Below, piece after piece: positions 15,700 through 24,987 of a stretch of 64,000 nt of DNA. The stretch comes from Flavisolibacter ginsenosidimutans. Its GTDB lineage: Bacteria; Bacteroidota; Bacteroidia; Chitinophagales; Chitinophagaceae. The notes under the pieces are model-generated. The model saw only the letters and a list, made by a program, of their open reading frames with translations. It was not told the DNA's origin and searched no databases. Position numbers and translations under genes: made by a program. The number at the start of each line of letters is the position of its first letter. Within the stretch, counting starts at the first letter, position 1. The stretch is taken from NCBI RefSeq assembly GCF_007970805.1, contig NZ_CP042433.1:2170001-2234000 (forward strand), read 5' to 3'.

Positions 15700-18081
15700 A
15701 TGAACAAACGAATCATCAAAAAGGTAGCGGTTTTAGGGAGCGGCGTTATGGGCTCACGCATCGCCTGTCATTTTGCGGGCATTGGTTTGCAAGTGTTGTT
15801 ACTCGACATGGTTCCAACCGAAGCAAAAGAATCAACGGATAAGAATTTGCGCAACAAAATCGTGAACGATTCTTTGCAGGCGGCGATTAAAAGCAATCCC
15901 TCTCCTGTTTTTACCAAAGACGTTCCCAACCGCATTATCACCGGCAACTTTGATGACAACTTAAAGGATATTTCTGCCTGCGATTGGGTGATTGAAGTAG
16001 TGGTTGAACGCCTCGATGTCAAACAGGCACTTTACGAAAAAGTAGAACAATTTCGAAAGCCCGGAACGCTTATTACGTCCAATACATCGGGCATCCCCAT
16101 TCATCTTTTGTCGCAAGGAAGAAGCGAAGATTTCAGGAAAAATTTCTGCGGCACGCACTTTTTTAATCCACCGCGTTACCTGCGTTTATTAGAAATTATT
16201 CCAACACCCGATACCGACAAAAGTGTTGTTGATTTTCTATTGCACTATGGCGATTTGTATCTCGGCAAAACAACGGTGCTTGCCAAAGACACACCGGCTT
16301 TTATTGCAAACAGAATTGGCGTATTTGGCATCATGGCCATCTTCCAGGCCGTTGAAAAATTGGGTTTGACGATTGATGAAGTCGACGCACTTACCGGCCC
16401 AATCATTGGCCGTCCGAAGTCCGCAACCTTCCGCACGGCAGACGTTGTGGGCATTGATACCCTTGTGAAAGTTGCGAAAGGCGTTTATGATAATTGCCCA
16501 ACCGATGAACAACGCAGCACATTTCAAATTCCTTCGTGGTTAAATAAACTTGTTGAAAATAATTGGCTGGGCGACAAAGCCGGCCAGGGCTTTTTCAAAA
16601 AAGTAAAAGGCGCTGGCGGCGAAAAAGACATTCAAACGTTGAATCTGCAAACGCTTGAATACGCACCGCGACAAAAACCGAAGTTTGCATCGGTAGATGC
16701 TGCAAAACCGGTTGATGACCTAAAGCAGCAGTTAAAAATGTTGGTTGGCGCACAAGACAAAGCAGGTGAATTCTATCGTCAATTTCACTACGGGCTTTTC
16801 TCCTACATCTCGCACCGCATTCCTGAAATCAGCGACGAAGTTTACCGCATTGATGATGCGATGAAAGCCGGCTTTGGCTGGGAGATCGGCGCTTTCGAAA
16901 GCTGGGACGTATTGGGTGTTGAACGCACCGTTGCGGCAATGAAAGCTGCGGGTTATTCTGTTGCACCTTGGGTGGAAGACATGCTTGCTGCCGGCAACAA
17001 ATCTTTCTATAAAGTTGAAGGCGGAAAGATGCTTGTTTACGATCCTTCGTCAACAACGTATAAGTCAATTTCCGGCAGCAATGAGTTTATCATTCTCAGC
17101 AATTACCAGGACAAAATTGTTTGGAAAAACAACAGTTGTAAACTGTATGACATCGGCGATAACGTTCTTGGTTTGCAATGGAACACAAAAATGAATTCCA
17201 TCGGTGGCGATGTACTCACAGGCATCACCAAAAGCATTGAATTAGCGGAGAAAGATTTTAAAGGTTTGGTGATTGCAAACGAAGGCGCAAATTTTTCAGC
17301 CGGCGCCAACGTAGGAATGATTTTCATGATTGCGATTGAACAGGAATGGGACGAGTTGGACATGGCAATCCGAATGTTTCAAAACACGATGATGCGGGCA
17401 CGTTATTCTTCGGTTCCGGTTGTTGTGGCGCATCACGGTTTGTCGTTGGGTGGTGCATGTGAACTCGCTTTGCACAGTGATAAGGTTTGCGCGGCTGCGG
17501 AAACTTACGTGGGTCTTGTTGAATTGGGCGTTGGATTAATTCCGGGCGGTGGCGGCACCAAAGAATTTGTGCTTCGTGCTTCCGATGAAATGCACGAAGA
17601 CGAGCCCGAAACCATTACGTTAAAAAATCGTTTCCTCACCATCGCGACGGCGAAAGTTGCCACGTCGGCTTTTGAAGGATTTAACCTCGGCATCTACCGC
17701 AAAGGCCTTGACGAAGTGGTGATGAATCTTGACAGAAGAGTGATGGAAGCGAAAAAATCTGTGATAGAAATTTATGACAGCGGTTATGTGATGCCGACGC
17801 AACGAAAGGACATCAAAGCCATGGGACGCGATGTACTGGGGTCTTTGTATGCGGGCATTAACGGCATGACAAAAGCCGATTTCGCCACTGAACACGATGC
17901 AGTTGTTGCAAGAAAACTTGCTTACGTTATGTGCGGCGGCGATTTAAGCGAAGCCACGCTGGTAAGTGAACAATACTTGTTGGACCTGGAACGCGAAGCC
18001 TTTCTTTCTCTTTGCGGCGAACGCAAAACACTGGAAAGAATTCAAAGCGTGTTGAAAGGCGGCAAGCCTGTTCGCAACTAA
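15700..18081 (+). CDS. fadN: 3-hydroxyacyl-CoA dehydrogenase / enoyl-CoA hydratase (FadN type)
   Basis: 793 residues. The dehydrogenase comes first: Rossmann motif VAVLGSGVMGSRIACHFAG (8-26), then VIEVVVERLDVKQALY and the HFFNPP segment. A second dehydrogenase-type C-domain follows, and the C-terminal half carries an enoyl-CoA hydratase fold with GLVIANEGANFSAGANVGM (oxyanion loop) and HHGLSLGGACELALH. This order matches Bacillus FadN, not E. coli FadB. It performs hydration and oxidation in fatty-acid beta-oxidation. The usual partners, a thiolase and an acyl-CoA dehydrogenase, are not next to it. A metzincin gene follows 6 bp downstream. Confidence 0.93.
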   Translation: MNKRIIKKVAVLGSGVMGSRIACHFAGIGLQVLLLDMVPTEAKESTDKNLRNKIVNDSLQAAIKSNPSPVFTKDVPNRIITGNFDDNLKDISACDWVIEVVVERLDVKQALYEKVEQFRKPGTLITSNTSGIPIHLLSQGRSEDFRKNFCGTHFFNPPRYLRLLEIIPTPDTDKSVVDFLLHYGDLYLGKTTVLAKDTPAFIANRIGVFGIMAIFQAVEKLGLTIDEVDALTGPIIGRPKSATFRTADVVGIDTLVKVAKGVYDNCPTDEQRSTFQIPSWLNKLVENNWLGDKAGQGFFKKVKGAGGEKDIQTLNLQTLEYAPRQKPKFASVDAAKPVDDLKQQLKMLVGAQDKAGEFYRQFHYGLFSYISHRIPEISDEVYRIDDAMKAGFGWEIGAFESWDVLGVERTVAAMKAAGYSVAPWVEDMLAAGNKSFYKVEGGKMLVYDPSSTTYKSISGSNEFIILSNYQDKIVWKNNSCKLYDIGDNVLGLQWNTKMNSIGGDVLTGITKSIELAEKDFKGLVIANEGANFSAGANVGMIFMIAIEQEWDELDMAIRMFQNTMMRARYSSVPVVVAHHGLSLGGACELALHSDKVCAAAETYVGLVELGVGLIPGGGGTKEFVLRASDEMHEDEPETITLKNRFLTIATAKVATSAFEGFNLGIYRKGLDEVVMNLDRRVMEAKKSVIEIYDSGYVMPTQRKDIKAMGRDVLGSLYAGINGMTKADFATEHDAVVARKLAYVMCGGDLSEATLVSEQYLLDLEREAFLSLCGERKTLERIQSVLKGGKPVRN

Positions 18082-18087
18082 ACACAA

Positions 18088-18777
18088 ATGGGGCACGCTG
18101 AGTTATACCATACCAAAAGTTTATTCGTTATTTCTTCGCACATCATCACGTACGGCAACGCTGCAAACGAAGCCGTAACGGAACAAATACGCGATGAAAT
18201 AGAAATGATGTGGAACGAACCACAAGAAAAAATCATCTTCGGAAATCAATCTTATCTTATTCAATTCAACATCACCGCTCAATTAAAAAAAGATATTTCC
18301 GAACTGGAAGTTTTGCAAAACACCGATCCCCGAAACAATTATTTCCGCATCGAAGAATTTGCGCACGGCAGCATTTCGTTTGTGGACGGGCTGGGTTGCA
18401 ACAGCGGTTATTTTCTTCTTGAAAATTTATACAAGGGTTCCACCACAGCGGCACACGAATACGGCCATACGCTTGGCCTTGACCATCCAAAAATCTTAGA
18501 CATTCGCGGGCAGGGTGTGCCGGGTATTATGTATCCACGCGGAACGCTTGTGGACGCACGATACCAGTATGATCCTTCCGTTGCCGCAGGCTTAAAAGGC
18601 GGCACCATGCATCCAATGCACCGTAAAGTAAAACGGGAAGACATTGCGAACCTGAAATTGCAGCGGCTCGTTTTCCAAAACGGGAAAGCCACCGTTGGGG
18701 ACTTTACCAACGTCTATCATTACAATCACACCGAAGCCGGTCCGGAAGACATTTTCCGGCCTTCTGTTTTCGGCTGA
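18088..18777 (+). CDS. Metzincin-type zinc peptidase without signal peptide
   Basis: 229 residues. HEYGHTLGLDH at 123-133 is a complete HExxHxxGxxH metzincin zinc site. It is followed by a Met-turn candidate, GIMYP, at 146-150. The N-terminal 110 residues (LFVISSHIITYGNAANEAVTE) show no signal peptide, propeptide or membrane segment, so it appears cytosolic. That is unusual for metzincins. The gene follows fadN by only 6 bp and is probably co-transcribed. The substrate is unknown. The zinc-site call is strong; the family within the clan is not settled. Confidence 0.82.
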   Translation: MGHAELYHTKSLFVISSHIITYGNAANEAVTEQIRDEIEMMWNEPQEKIIFGNQSYLIQFNITAQLKKDISELEVLQNTDPRNNYFRIEEFAHGSISFVDGLGCNSGYFLLENLYKGSTTAAHEYGHTLGLDHPKILDIRGQGVPGIMYPRGTLVDARYQYDPSVAAGLKGGTMHPMHRKVKREDIANLKLQRLVFQNGKATVGDFTNVYHYNHTEAGPEDIFRPSVFG

Positions 18778-18895
18778 TAAAAAACCTTACGGCCGCTCTT
18801 CCGGCGTAATAACCACCCCAAAAAACCCATTGGCGAAACGTCAATTCCTGCTTATATTAGTCTCTCTTCAAAACCTTTTTTAACCAACACACGTT

Positions 18896-20254
18896 ATGAA
18901 AAAACTTCTGCTATTGCTGTGCGCCGGTTATGCCGCGTCGGCCTGGGCGCAGCCTCGCTTACCGAAAGACTACTACTGGCAAAAACTCGATAACGGTCTT
19001 GAAGTAGTGGTCATTGAAAACCACAAGGTGCCGCTCGCCACCATTGAGATTGCCGTCAAGAACGGCGCTTACACCGAAGGCCCGGAGTACAGCGGTCTTT
19101 CGCACCTTTTTGAACACATGTTTTTCAAAGCCAACAAGGATTATCCCGACCAGGAAAAATTTTTAAAACGCACACAAGAATTGGGCGCCATCTGGAACGG
19201 CACGACCGGCGAAGAAAGAGTGAATTACTTTTTCACGTTTGACAAGGACAGTCTTGAAGCCGGGTTGAAGTTTATGAATGCGGCCATTCGCTTCCCCATT
19301 TACCGCGAAGAAGACATGCAAAAAGAAAGGCCCGTTGTGGACGGTGAGTTTCAACGCGCCGAAAGTGATCCGTCCTTTCAATTATACTTTGAAGCAGGCA
19401 AGCGCATGTGGGGCGATTTGTTCACCCGCAAAAACCCCATCGGCGATCACGACATCATTAACTCCGCCACACCGGCCAAAATGATGGTGATTAAAGACAA
19501 ATATTACTTGCCAAATAATTCTTTGCTCGTTGTTTGCGGCGACGTTAATCCTTCGCAAGCCTTTGCGATGGCCAAAAATATTTTCGGCGATTGGAAACCT
19601 TCGGAGTGGAACCCGCAAACAAAATATCCCATTCCGGAATTTGCACCCGTTGCCAAAACCGATTATTTCATCAAGGAATCATCCATTGCGCAGAACCCGC
19701 AGATCATGATGTTCTGGCAAGGCCCTGACACACGCAACGATTCGGCGGCCACCGTTGCAGCCGATGTGTTTTCAAAAATCCTTTCACTCAATTCAAGTAA
19801 ATGGACACAGGCCTTGCGCGACAAAGGACTGGCGACGGCAGCCGATGTTGGTTACCAAACAAGCCGTTACGTAGGTCCTATTGGCGTTTACCTTACACCC
19901 ATTCCAAGCAAGCTGAAAGAATGTTACACCGAAGCAATGAACCAGATAAAACACTGGGGCGATGGGGATTATTTTTCCGATGCCGATCTGGCTACGGCCA
20001 AAGCCGGTTTAAAGCGGCAGAAGATAAGACAGGAGGAAAAACCGTCGAGCCTTGCCTCGCAACTCACATACAATTGGGCCAGTACATCGCTTGATTACAT
20101 GACCGATTATTTCGGCGCGATGGACAAAGTAACGCGGGCCGATATCCAGCGATACATTGCCAAATACATTACCGGCAAAACCTACGTGGCCGGCATGATC
20201 ATCAACAAAGAAATGAACGACAAATACAAACCATCGGAATACTTTAAAAACTAA
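18896..20254 (+). CDS. M16-family zinc peptidase, catalytic subunit, secreted
   Basis: 452 residues after a signal peptide (LLLLLCAGYAASAWA-Q). The inverted zinc motif HLFEH (70-74, HxxEH) is intact in GLSHLFEHMFFKAN, with downstream acidic residues in GTTGEERVNYFF and DGEFQRAESD. The second M16 domain lies at about 190-400. The next gene, 11 bp away, encodes a motif-less M16 protein. In such pairs the two form a clam-shell heterodimer that degrades peptides in the periplasm. Confidence 0.93.
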   Translation: MKKLLLLLCAGYAASAWAQPRLPKDYYWQKLDNGLEVVVIENHKVPLATIEIAVKNGAYTEGPEYSGLSHLFEHMFFKANKDYPDQEKFLKRTQELGAIWNGTTGEERVNYFFTFDKDSLEAGLKFMNAAIRFPIYREEDMQKERPVVDGEFQRAESDPSFQLYFEAGKRMWGDLFTRKNPIGDHDIINSATPAKMMVIKDKYYLPNNSLLVVCGDVNPSQAFAMAKNIFGDWKPSEWNPQTKYPIPEFAPVAKTDYFIKESSIAQNPQIMMFWQGPDTRNDSAATVAADVFSKILSLNSSKWTQALRDKGLATAADVGYQTSRYVGPIGVYLTPIPSKLKECYTEAMNQIKHWGDGDYFSDADLATAKAGLKRQKIRQEEKPSSLASQLTYNWASTSLDYMTDYFGAMDKVTRADIQRYIAKYITGKTYVAGMIINKEMNDKYKPSEYFKN

Positions 20255-20265
20255 ACCTCTCTGTC

Positions 20266-21591
20266 ATGAAAAAAATATTTGCTTATTTATTATTGATAGG
20301 TGCATGCGCAAATGCGCAGGAAACCAAGCCTTACGAAATGATGGTGAGTGGCGTAAAAGTAATTGTAGTGCCGAGTGGCAACGAGATTGTGCAAGTGGAC
20401 ATGGTCATCAAGGGCGGTGTGCAAAACTACACCGCTGACAAAGCCGGCATTGAAAAATTAGCCATGACCGCTTTAACCGAATGCGGTACGTTGAAACATA
20501 CCAAGAACGAATTTAAAAATGCTTTAGACGAGGTAGATGCCCGCATGAACGCTTACACGGGACAAGACGCAGCGCACATTCAGTTAAACTGCATCAAAAG
20601 CGATTTCGAAACCGTGTGGCCCTTGTACGCCGAGGCGATTACGATGCCGAAGTTTGATGCTAAGGAATTTGTCCGCATAAAGGAAGAAGCTATAAACCAG
20701 TTGCGTGAGGAAGAAAGCAATCCCGATGCTGCCTTGCAGAAGATGGCGATGCAAACGGCTTTCAAAGGAATGGATTATGCCAAGATGCCCAGCGGCACAA
20801 TGGAAAGCCTGCAGAAACTAACGCCAGAAGCAACGAAGTCTTATCTCTCGTCGGTGCTCGCCAAAAATCAAATTTTTTTGGTGGTAGTTGGCGACGTGGC
20901 CAAAGAGGATTTGCAGGCGAAGATGACGGCACTGTTCGCCAAGCTTCCGCAAGGCAAACCATTTGTTTTAAAAAGAACAACCTACGTTCCGCAGGCAAAC
21001 AGTTTTGCCGCGCAAAAGAAAGATAACGCTACCAATTACGTGATGGGATTTTCGGCAGCGCCGCAAGCAAACACCAAAGAATACTATCCCGCCTTGCTTG
21101 CTTCGAGAATGTTTTACGACAAAGCCTTTTTGGAAGTACGCACCAACAACGGTTTGTCGTATGCGCCTGCCGCGTGGATATCAACCGGGCTTACACCTTA
21201 CTCGGCCATGTACGTTACCACAAAAGAACCCGACAAATACATTGCCGTAGCCCGCAACATGGTAGATAAACTAAAGAAAGACGGCTTTCCTGCTGATGAC
21301 GTGAAGAACACAAAAACCACCTTTGCAACGTACCAGTATTACCAGAATGAAACCAATGGCTCATTGGCCGGTATGGTGTCGCGCAGCGAATTGCTGCAAG
21401 GTGATTGGCACAAGGCTTTTACCATGAAAGAAGACCTGGAGCCAGTAACCCCACAGGATGTGAACAACGTGTTTAATAAATACGTGAACAAGTTTACCTG
21501 GGTTTACCAGGGAGACCCGGCAAAGGTTAACCAGACTTTGTACACGCAGCCGCAAACGCCGCCGCTGCCCGAAAAGAAAAAAGCTTTTTAA
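20266..21591 (+). CDS. M16-family protein, non-catalytic partner, secreted
   Basis: 441 residues with a signal peptide (FAYLLLIGACANA-Q). It has the M16 fold features (VDMVIKGGVQNYTADKAGIEKLAMTAL...) but the HxxEH site is replaced, so zinc cannot be bound in the usual way. The second-domain RTNNGLSYAPAAW segment, the Arg/Tyr substrate-contact region, is kept. It is paired with the catalytic M16 gene directly upstream and followed by a terminator. Confidence 0.9.
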   Translation: MKKIFAYLLLIGACANAQETKPYEMMVSGVKVIVVPSGNEIVQVDMVIKGGVQNYTADKAGIEKLAMTALTECGTLKHTKNEFKNALDEVDARMNAYTGQDAAHIQLNCIKSDFETVWPLYAEAITMPKFDAKEFVRIKEEAINQLREEESNPDAALQKMAMQTAFKGMDYAKMPSGTMESLQKLTPEATKSYLSSVLAKNQIFLVVVGDVAKEDLQAKMTALFAKLPQGKPFVLKRTTYVPQANSFAAQKKDNATNYVMGFSAAPQANTKEYYPALLASRMFYDKAFLEVRTNNGLSYAPAAWISTGLTPYSAMYVTTKEPDKYIAVARNMVDKLKKDGFPADDVKNTKTTFATYQYYQNETNGSLAGMVSRSELLQGDWHKAFTMKEDLEPVTPQDVNNVFNKYVNKFTWVYQGDPAKVNQTLYTQPQTPPLPEKKKAF

Positions 21592-21598
21592 AACTAAC

Positions 21599-21624
21599 AG
21601 CGCCTCAACCGGGGCGCTTTTTTA
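21599..21624 (+). terminator. Terminator after the M16 pair
   Basis: agcgcc and ggcgct form a GC-rich stem over an 8-nt loop, followed by TTTTTTAT. It overlaps the end of the convergent EamA gene. Confidence 0.75.
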
Positions 21625-22503
21625 TTTGAGAAGAATGATGACGACCGAACCAACAATCATAATGACCGACCCAATCATTTTTTTGCGCACGTCTTTTTCA
21701 TTGAACATCCGGTGGCCCAACCATACGCTGACGATGATGGAAAGCTGAAACAGCGCCAGCGCATAGCCTACGGGCATGTGATCAAAAGCGTAATTCGTTG
21801 TGGCCTGCATTGTGCCAATGCAAGCCACAAGCGAAGCATATTTACCCAAATCTGTCTGTTTTATTTTTTGCGTTTCTGCTTTTACGTTCACGCAGTAAAC
21901 GAGCAAAAGAAGCAGGGAGAAAAACCCGCCAAACCAACACCAACTTAAAAAGGCAACGGACACTGATGACAGCAGAATAACTTTCTTCACAAACACGGCT
22001 TCAACCGCCGTGAAGACCATTGCCCACACACGAAACTGTATTTCGCGCCGCTTAAACAAGCTCCATGAAAATTTTTCTTCTGTTGTGTCCAACACGAAAT
22101 AGCTTCCGTACACAATCGAAGCAATGCCGAGCAAGCCCCAGAGATTTGGAACTTCTCCTAACAGAAAAATTCCGACGACTATGCTTACGATAGCCTTGTA
22201 CGAATTGATTGGTCCAAGCACCGAAAGCTCGCCTTTTTGCAGTGCCTTTACCAAAAAGCCGTTACCCAAAGCGCCAACGATTCCGCCTGCGATTGAATAA
22301 AACCAAAACGGCTGAGGCAAAGTTTTCCAATGCACGGTAAAAGCGATCACAAGGCATACAAGGGACAAAAGAAAATAAGTAAGAAAATTAACGAGCAAAG
22401 GATGATGTCCTTTTGCAGTGAGTTGCTTTTGAAAAACATTTCCCAAAGGATTGGAAACGATGCGTAGGGTAACGGCTACTGCCGTAAAAAAAGTTTCAAT
22501 CAA
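21622..22503 (-). CDS. EamA/DMT-family membrane transporter
   Basis: 293 residues with about ten hydrophobic segments arranged as two five-helix EamA repeats. Typical pieces are GGIVGALGNGFLVKALQKG in the first repeat and LGLASIVYGSYFVLD-like sequence between them. The substrate is unknown; the family exports metabolites. The open frame begins at 22566, but a perfect TAnnTTTG box lies inside that stretch (22524-22531). The start is therefore placed at the TTG at 22503, the first start codon after the predicted transcription start. Confidence 0.85.
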   Translation of the reverse strand: MIETFFTAVAVTLRIVSNPLGNVFQKQLTAKGHHPLLVNFLTYFLLSLVCLVIAFTVHWKTLPQPFWFYSIAGGIVGALGNGFLVKALQKGELSVLGPINSYKAIVSIVVGIFLLGEVPNLWGLLGIASIVYGSYFVLDTTEEKFSWSLFKRREIQFRVWAMVFTAVEAVFVKKVILLSSVSVAFLSWCWFGGFFSLLLLLVYCVNVKAETQKIKQTDLGKYASLVACIGTMQATTNYAFDHMPVGYALALFQLSIIVSVWLGHRMFNEKDVRKKMIGSVIMIVGSVVIILLK

Positions 22504-22523
22504 TGGGATTTGTTTTCTGGGTG

Positions 22524-22531
22524 CAAAATTA
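22524..22531 (-). promoter_or_regulatory. -7 box TAATTTTG of the EamA gene
   Basis: Exact minus-strand match to TAnnTTTG, 20 bp before the TTG start. It lies inside the longest open frame and so decides against the upstream start. Confidence 0.55.
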
Positions 22532-22637
22532 GGTGCGATAAGCGCGAATGAAAGTTGTGGTATCAACTTGCCAGGGAAAGCACATTCGTTTCTGAACGTA
22601 CGGGCATGCCTTCTTATCTTTAAGAAAATTTCGCTGT

Positions 22638-22868
22638 ATGGACAAGCATTTTCCGCTTCAATTTACATTGGATGATGGCATGCACGTGACCGTAAACAAA
22701 ACCGGCAGCCACCTTTACGATTTTACACTGAAAACTGACAACAAGGAAGTGCGGCATTTCACGTACAACGATAGCGAAGAATTCACCGATGCAAAAGAAG
22801 CTTCGCTCGACTTCGATCAACTGAATGCCTTGCGCAAATTTTGGCTACTGACGAGGGATGAAGACTAG
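22638..22868 (+). CDS. Small hypothetical protein
   Basis: 76 residues, acidic, no signal peptide or membrane segment. The sequence FTLDDGMHVTVNKTGSHLYDFTLKTD reads as alternating beta strands, followed by a short C-terminal helix (FDQLNALRKFWLL). I do not recognise the family. The ATG lies 15 bp after a near-consensus -7 element, TATCTTTA (22615-22622). The gene is divergent from the EamA transporter and convergent with the epimerase-like gene. Confidence 0.7.
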   Translation: MDKHFPLQFTLDDGMHVTVNKTGSHLYDFTLKTDNKEVRHFTYNDSEEFTDAKEASLDFDQLNALRKFWLLTRDED

Positions 22869-22898
22869 GCCGCTTCGTTGCTAAAGACGAATGTGTTT

Positions 22899-23831
22899 TT
22901 ACTTAATGGCTGTTCTGCCTTCTCCTTCCAATTGCCTGACCGCATCCCCAATTTGCGGATACAAAAATTGATAACCTTGCGTCTGAATTTTTTCAGCGCT
23001 AACGGTTGCGCTTTTCAACACTTCAACACTCATTTCTCCCAAAGCGATTTTTAGAGCAACGGCCGGAACACGAACGGGGATATAAAATTTGCCTCTTTGT
23101 TTCGCCATCGTTAAAACGATCTCTTTGTTGGAAACCGGCTGTGGCGCCACGGCGTTATAAACACCGGAATAATATTCACTTTCAATAGCGGCAACGTACT
23201 GGGCTACCAAATCATCAATGTGAATCCAGCTAACGACCTGTTTGCCGCTTCCTAAAATCGTTGCCATTCCAAATTGCAGCGGCTTTTTAAATTCTGCGTA
23301 AGCACCGCCTTCGTTGCTCAACACAATTCCCGTTCGCAAAATCACAAGTCGTTTGTTCAACTGCCTTACCGGCTCTATGGCAAGCTCCCATTTTACGCAA
23401 GTCTGTCCCAAAAAATCATTGTGTGCGCCATCCGTTTCAACAAAAGGCCTTCGGTTTGGAACCTGCGAATCAGGGCCGTACCAGCCAATAGCCGAAGCAC
23501 TGATAACGGCTTTTACTTTGTTAGAAATGGAGCTTAATGCTTTCACCAAAAGTTCGCCGCTCTTTACGCGGCTGTCAAGTATTTCTTTCTTTCGTTTGTC
23601 CGTCCATCTCACTTCGGCCACGTTAGCACCGGCCAAATGAACAATATAATCAGCTTCGCGAACGGCGTTTTCGTCTATCGTTCCCTCTTCAACGTTCCAT
23701 TCTTTAAAATCAGGATCGTTTCCTTTTTTCTTCCGCGTAAGAATTACTGCACGATGCCCTTTGCGACGCAATTCTTTTGTCAATGCCGAACCAATCATAC
23801 CAGAGCCGCCTGTAATTAAAATCGTTGCCAT
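22899..23831 (-). CDS. TIGR01777-type NAD(P)-binding epimerase-like protein
   Basis: 310 residues, extended SDR fold. ILITGGSGMIGSALTKEL is the GxxGxxG nucleotide loop. YIVHLAGANVAEVRWTDKRKKEIL and SASAIGWYG are typical of the TIGR01777/YfcH (SulA-like) family, and the DUF1731-like C-terminal tail (PVRVPAVALKIALGEMSVEVL) is present. The biochemical role is unknown. ATG 23831 was chosen because it starts the Rossmann fold; the frame extends upstream over the ABC gene start. Confidence 0.9.
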   Translation of the reverse strand: MATILITGGSGMIGSALTKELRRKGHRAVILTRKKKGNDPDFKEWNVEEGTIDENAVREADYIVHLAGANVAEVRWTDKRKKEILDSRVKSGELLVKALSSISNKVKAVISASAIGWYGPDSQVPNRRPFVETDGAHNDFLGQTCVKWELAIEPVRQLNKRLVILRTGIVLSNEGGAYAEFKKPLQFGMATILGSGKQVVSWIHIDDLVAQYVAAIESEYYSGVYNAVAPQPVSNKEIVLTMAKQRGKFYIPVRVPAVALKIALGEMSVEVLKSATVSAEKIQTQGYQFLYPQIGDAVRQLEGEGRTAIK

Positions 23832-23951
23832 AGTGAAGGAACAAAGAAAAAGGAGGAATGGTTGATATGCCGCAAAATCGTTTTGGTGTAACGAAAATTG
23901 TGAAAGCGAAGCTTGTCGCTTACCTTCAAACCAAACTAAACCGCATTGCTG

Positions 23952-24866
23952 ATGACGACAGTTCTCTCGGTTCAAAACCTTACGAAATTTTACGGCTCTA
24001 TTCGTGCACTCAACGGTGTTTCGTTCGACGTTCCCAACGGAAGTGTGTTCGGCATTCTTGGTCCCAACGGCAGTGGCAAGACCACCTTGCTGGGCATTGT
24101 GATGGACATTTTAAAACCAACATCCGGCAGCTTCCAGTTTTTTGGCAAAACACCTGACGCCGATACGCGGAAGCATATTGGAACCTTGCTCGAAACGCCT
24201 AACTTTTATCATTATCTCTCCGGCGAACGCAACTTGCGCATTGCGGCCGAAATCAAACAAAAAGGCTACGACCAGATTGACGACGTACTCAAAAAAGTAA
24301 ACCTTTACCAGCGCAAGGACAGCAAGTTCAGCACGTATTCGTTAGGCATGAAACAACGGCTTGCCATTGCGTCTGCGCTATTGGGAAATCCCGATGTTTT
24401 GGTCTTTGACGAACCGACGAACGGCCTTGACCCGGTTGGCATTGCGGAGATTCGCGATCTCATCCGGTTACTGGCCACCGAAGGCAAAACCATCATCATG
24501 GCCAGCCATATTTTAGACGAAGTAGAGAAGGTGTGCAGCCACGTCGCCATCATCCAAAAAGGTGACTTAAAAACGGTTGGTACGGTGACCGAAGTGCTTT
24601 CAAAGAATGCCGATCAAAACGTGGTGATTGAAATTGGTTCGGATAATCTTGAGCAGTTACTCGTTGTTGTGAAAACCTTACCAGGTGTGATCAACGCTTA
24701 CGTTGAGGAAAATTTTGTTCGCGTTGTTTGTGAGCAAAGCGTAACGGCCAAAGAACTTAACCGCCTTTGTTTTGAAGCGGGCATTGTGCTGGACCGGCTC
24801 AACCTCAAACGCAAATCCCTCGAAACAACTTTCCTTGAAATCACCGGCAAAGTAAGCGACCGCTAA
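23952..24866 (+). CDS. ABC transporter ATP-binding protein
   Basis: 304 residues. Walker A GPNGSGKTT (about 38-46), signature TYSLGMKQRLAIASALL, Walker B VLVFDEPTNGLDP, and the H-loop MASHILDEVEKV are all intact. It has the DrrA/CcmA-type long C-terminal domain. It is followed by a six-helix ABC-2 permease, so the pair forms an export ATPase; the cargo is unknown. ATG 23952 was preferred to the TTG 6 bp upstream. The gene is divergent from the epimerase-like gene. Confidence 0.94.
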   Translation: MTTVLSVQNLTKFYGSIRALNGVSFDVPNGSVFGILGPNGSGKTTLLGIVMDILKPTSGSFQFFGKTPDADTRKHIGTLLETPNFYHYLSGERNLRIAAEIKQKGYDQIDDVLKKVNLYQRKDSKFSTYSLGMKQRLAIASALLGNPDVLVFDEPTNGLDPVGIAEIRDLIRLLATEGKTIIMASHILDEVEKVCSHVAIIQKGDLKTVGTVTEVLSKNADQNVVIEIGSDNLEQLLVVVKTLPGVINAYVEENFVRVVCEQSVTAKELNRLCFEAGIVLDRLNLKRKSLETTFLEITGKVSDR

Positions 24867-24987
24867 AAAGCCCAGTTAATAGGCTGATACGTTAATAAGT
24901 TACTATGTAATTGTTCGCACGGTTCTTAACTTATCAAATCGCATTACCTATCAACTGATTAACCAATTAACTTATCAACTAATCACC
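24867..24987. repeat. Word-repeat tract between the ABC genes
   Basis: The gap is filled with GTTAATAAGTTA- and AACTTATCAAC-type words on both strands. gttaataagtta (24891-24902) is complementary at 11 of 12 positions to the tract starting near 24969. No coding or promoter signal was seen. The same class as the other word repeats. Confidence 0.7.
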
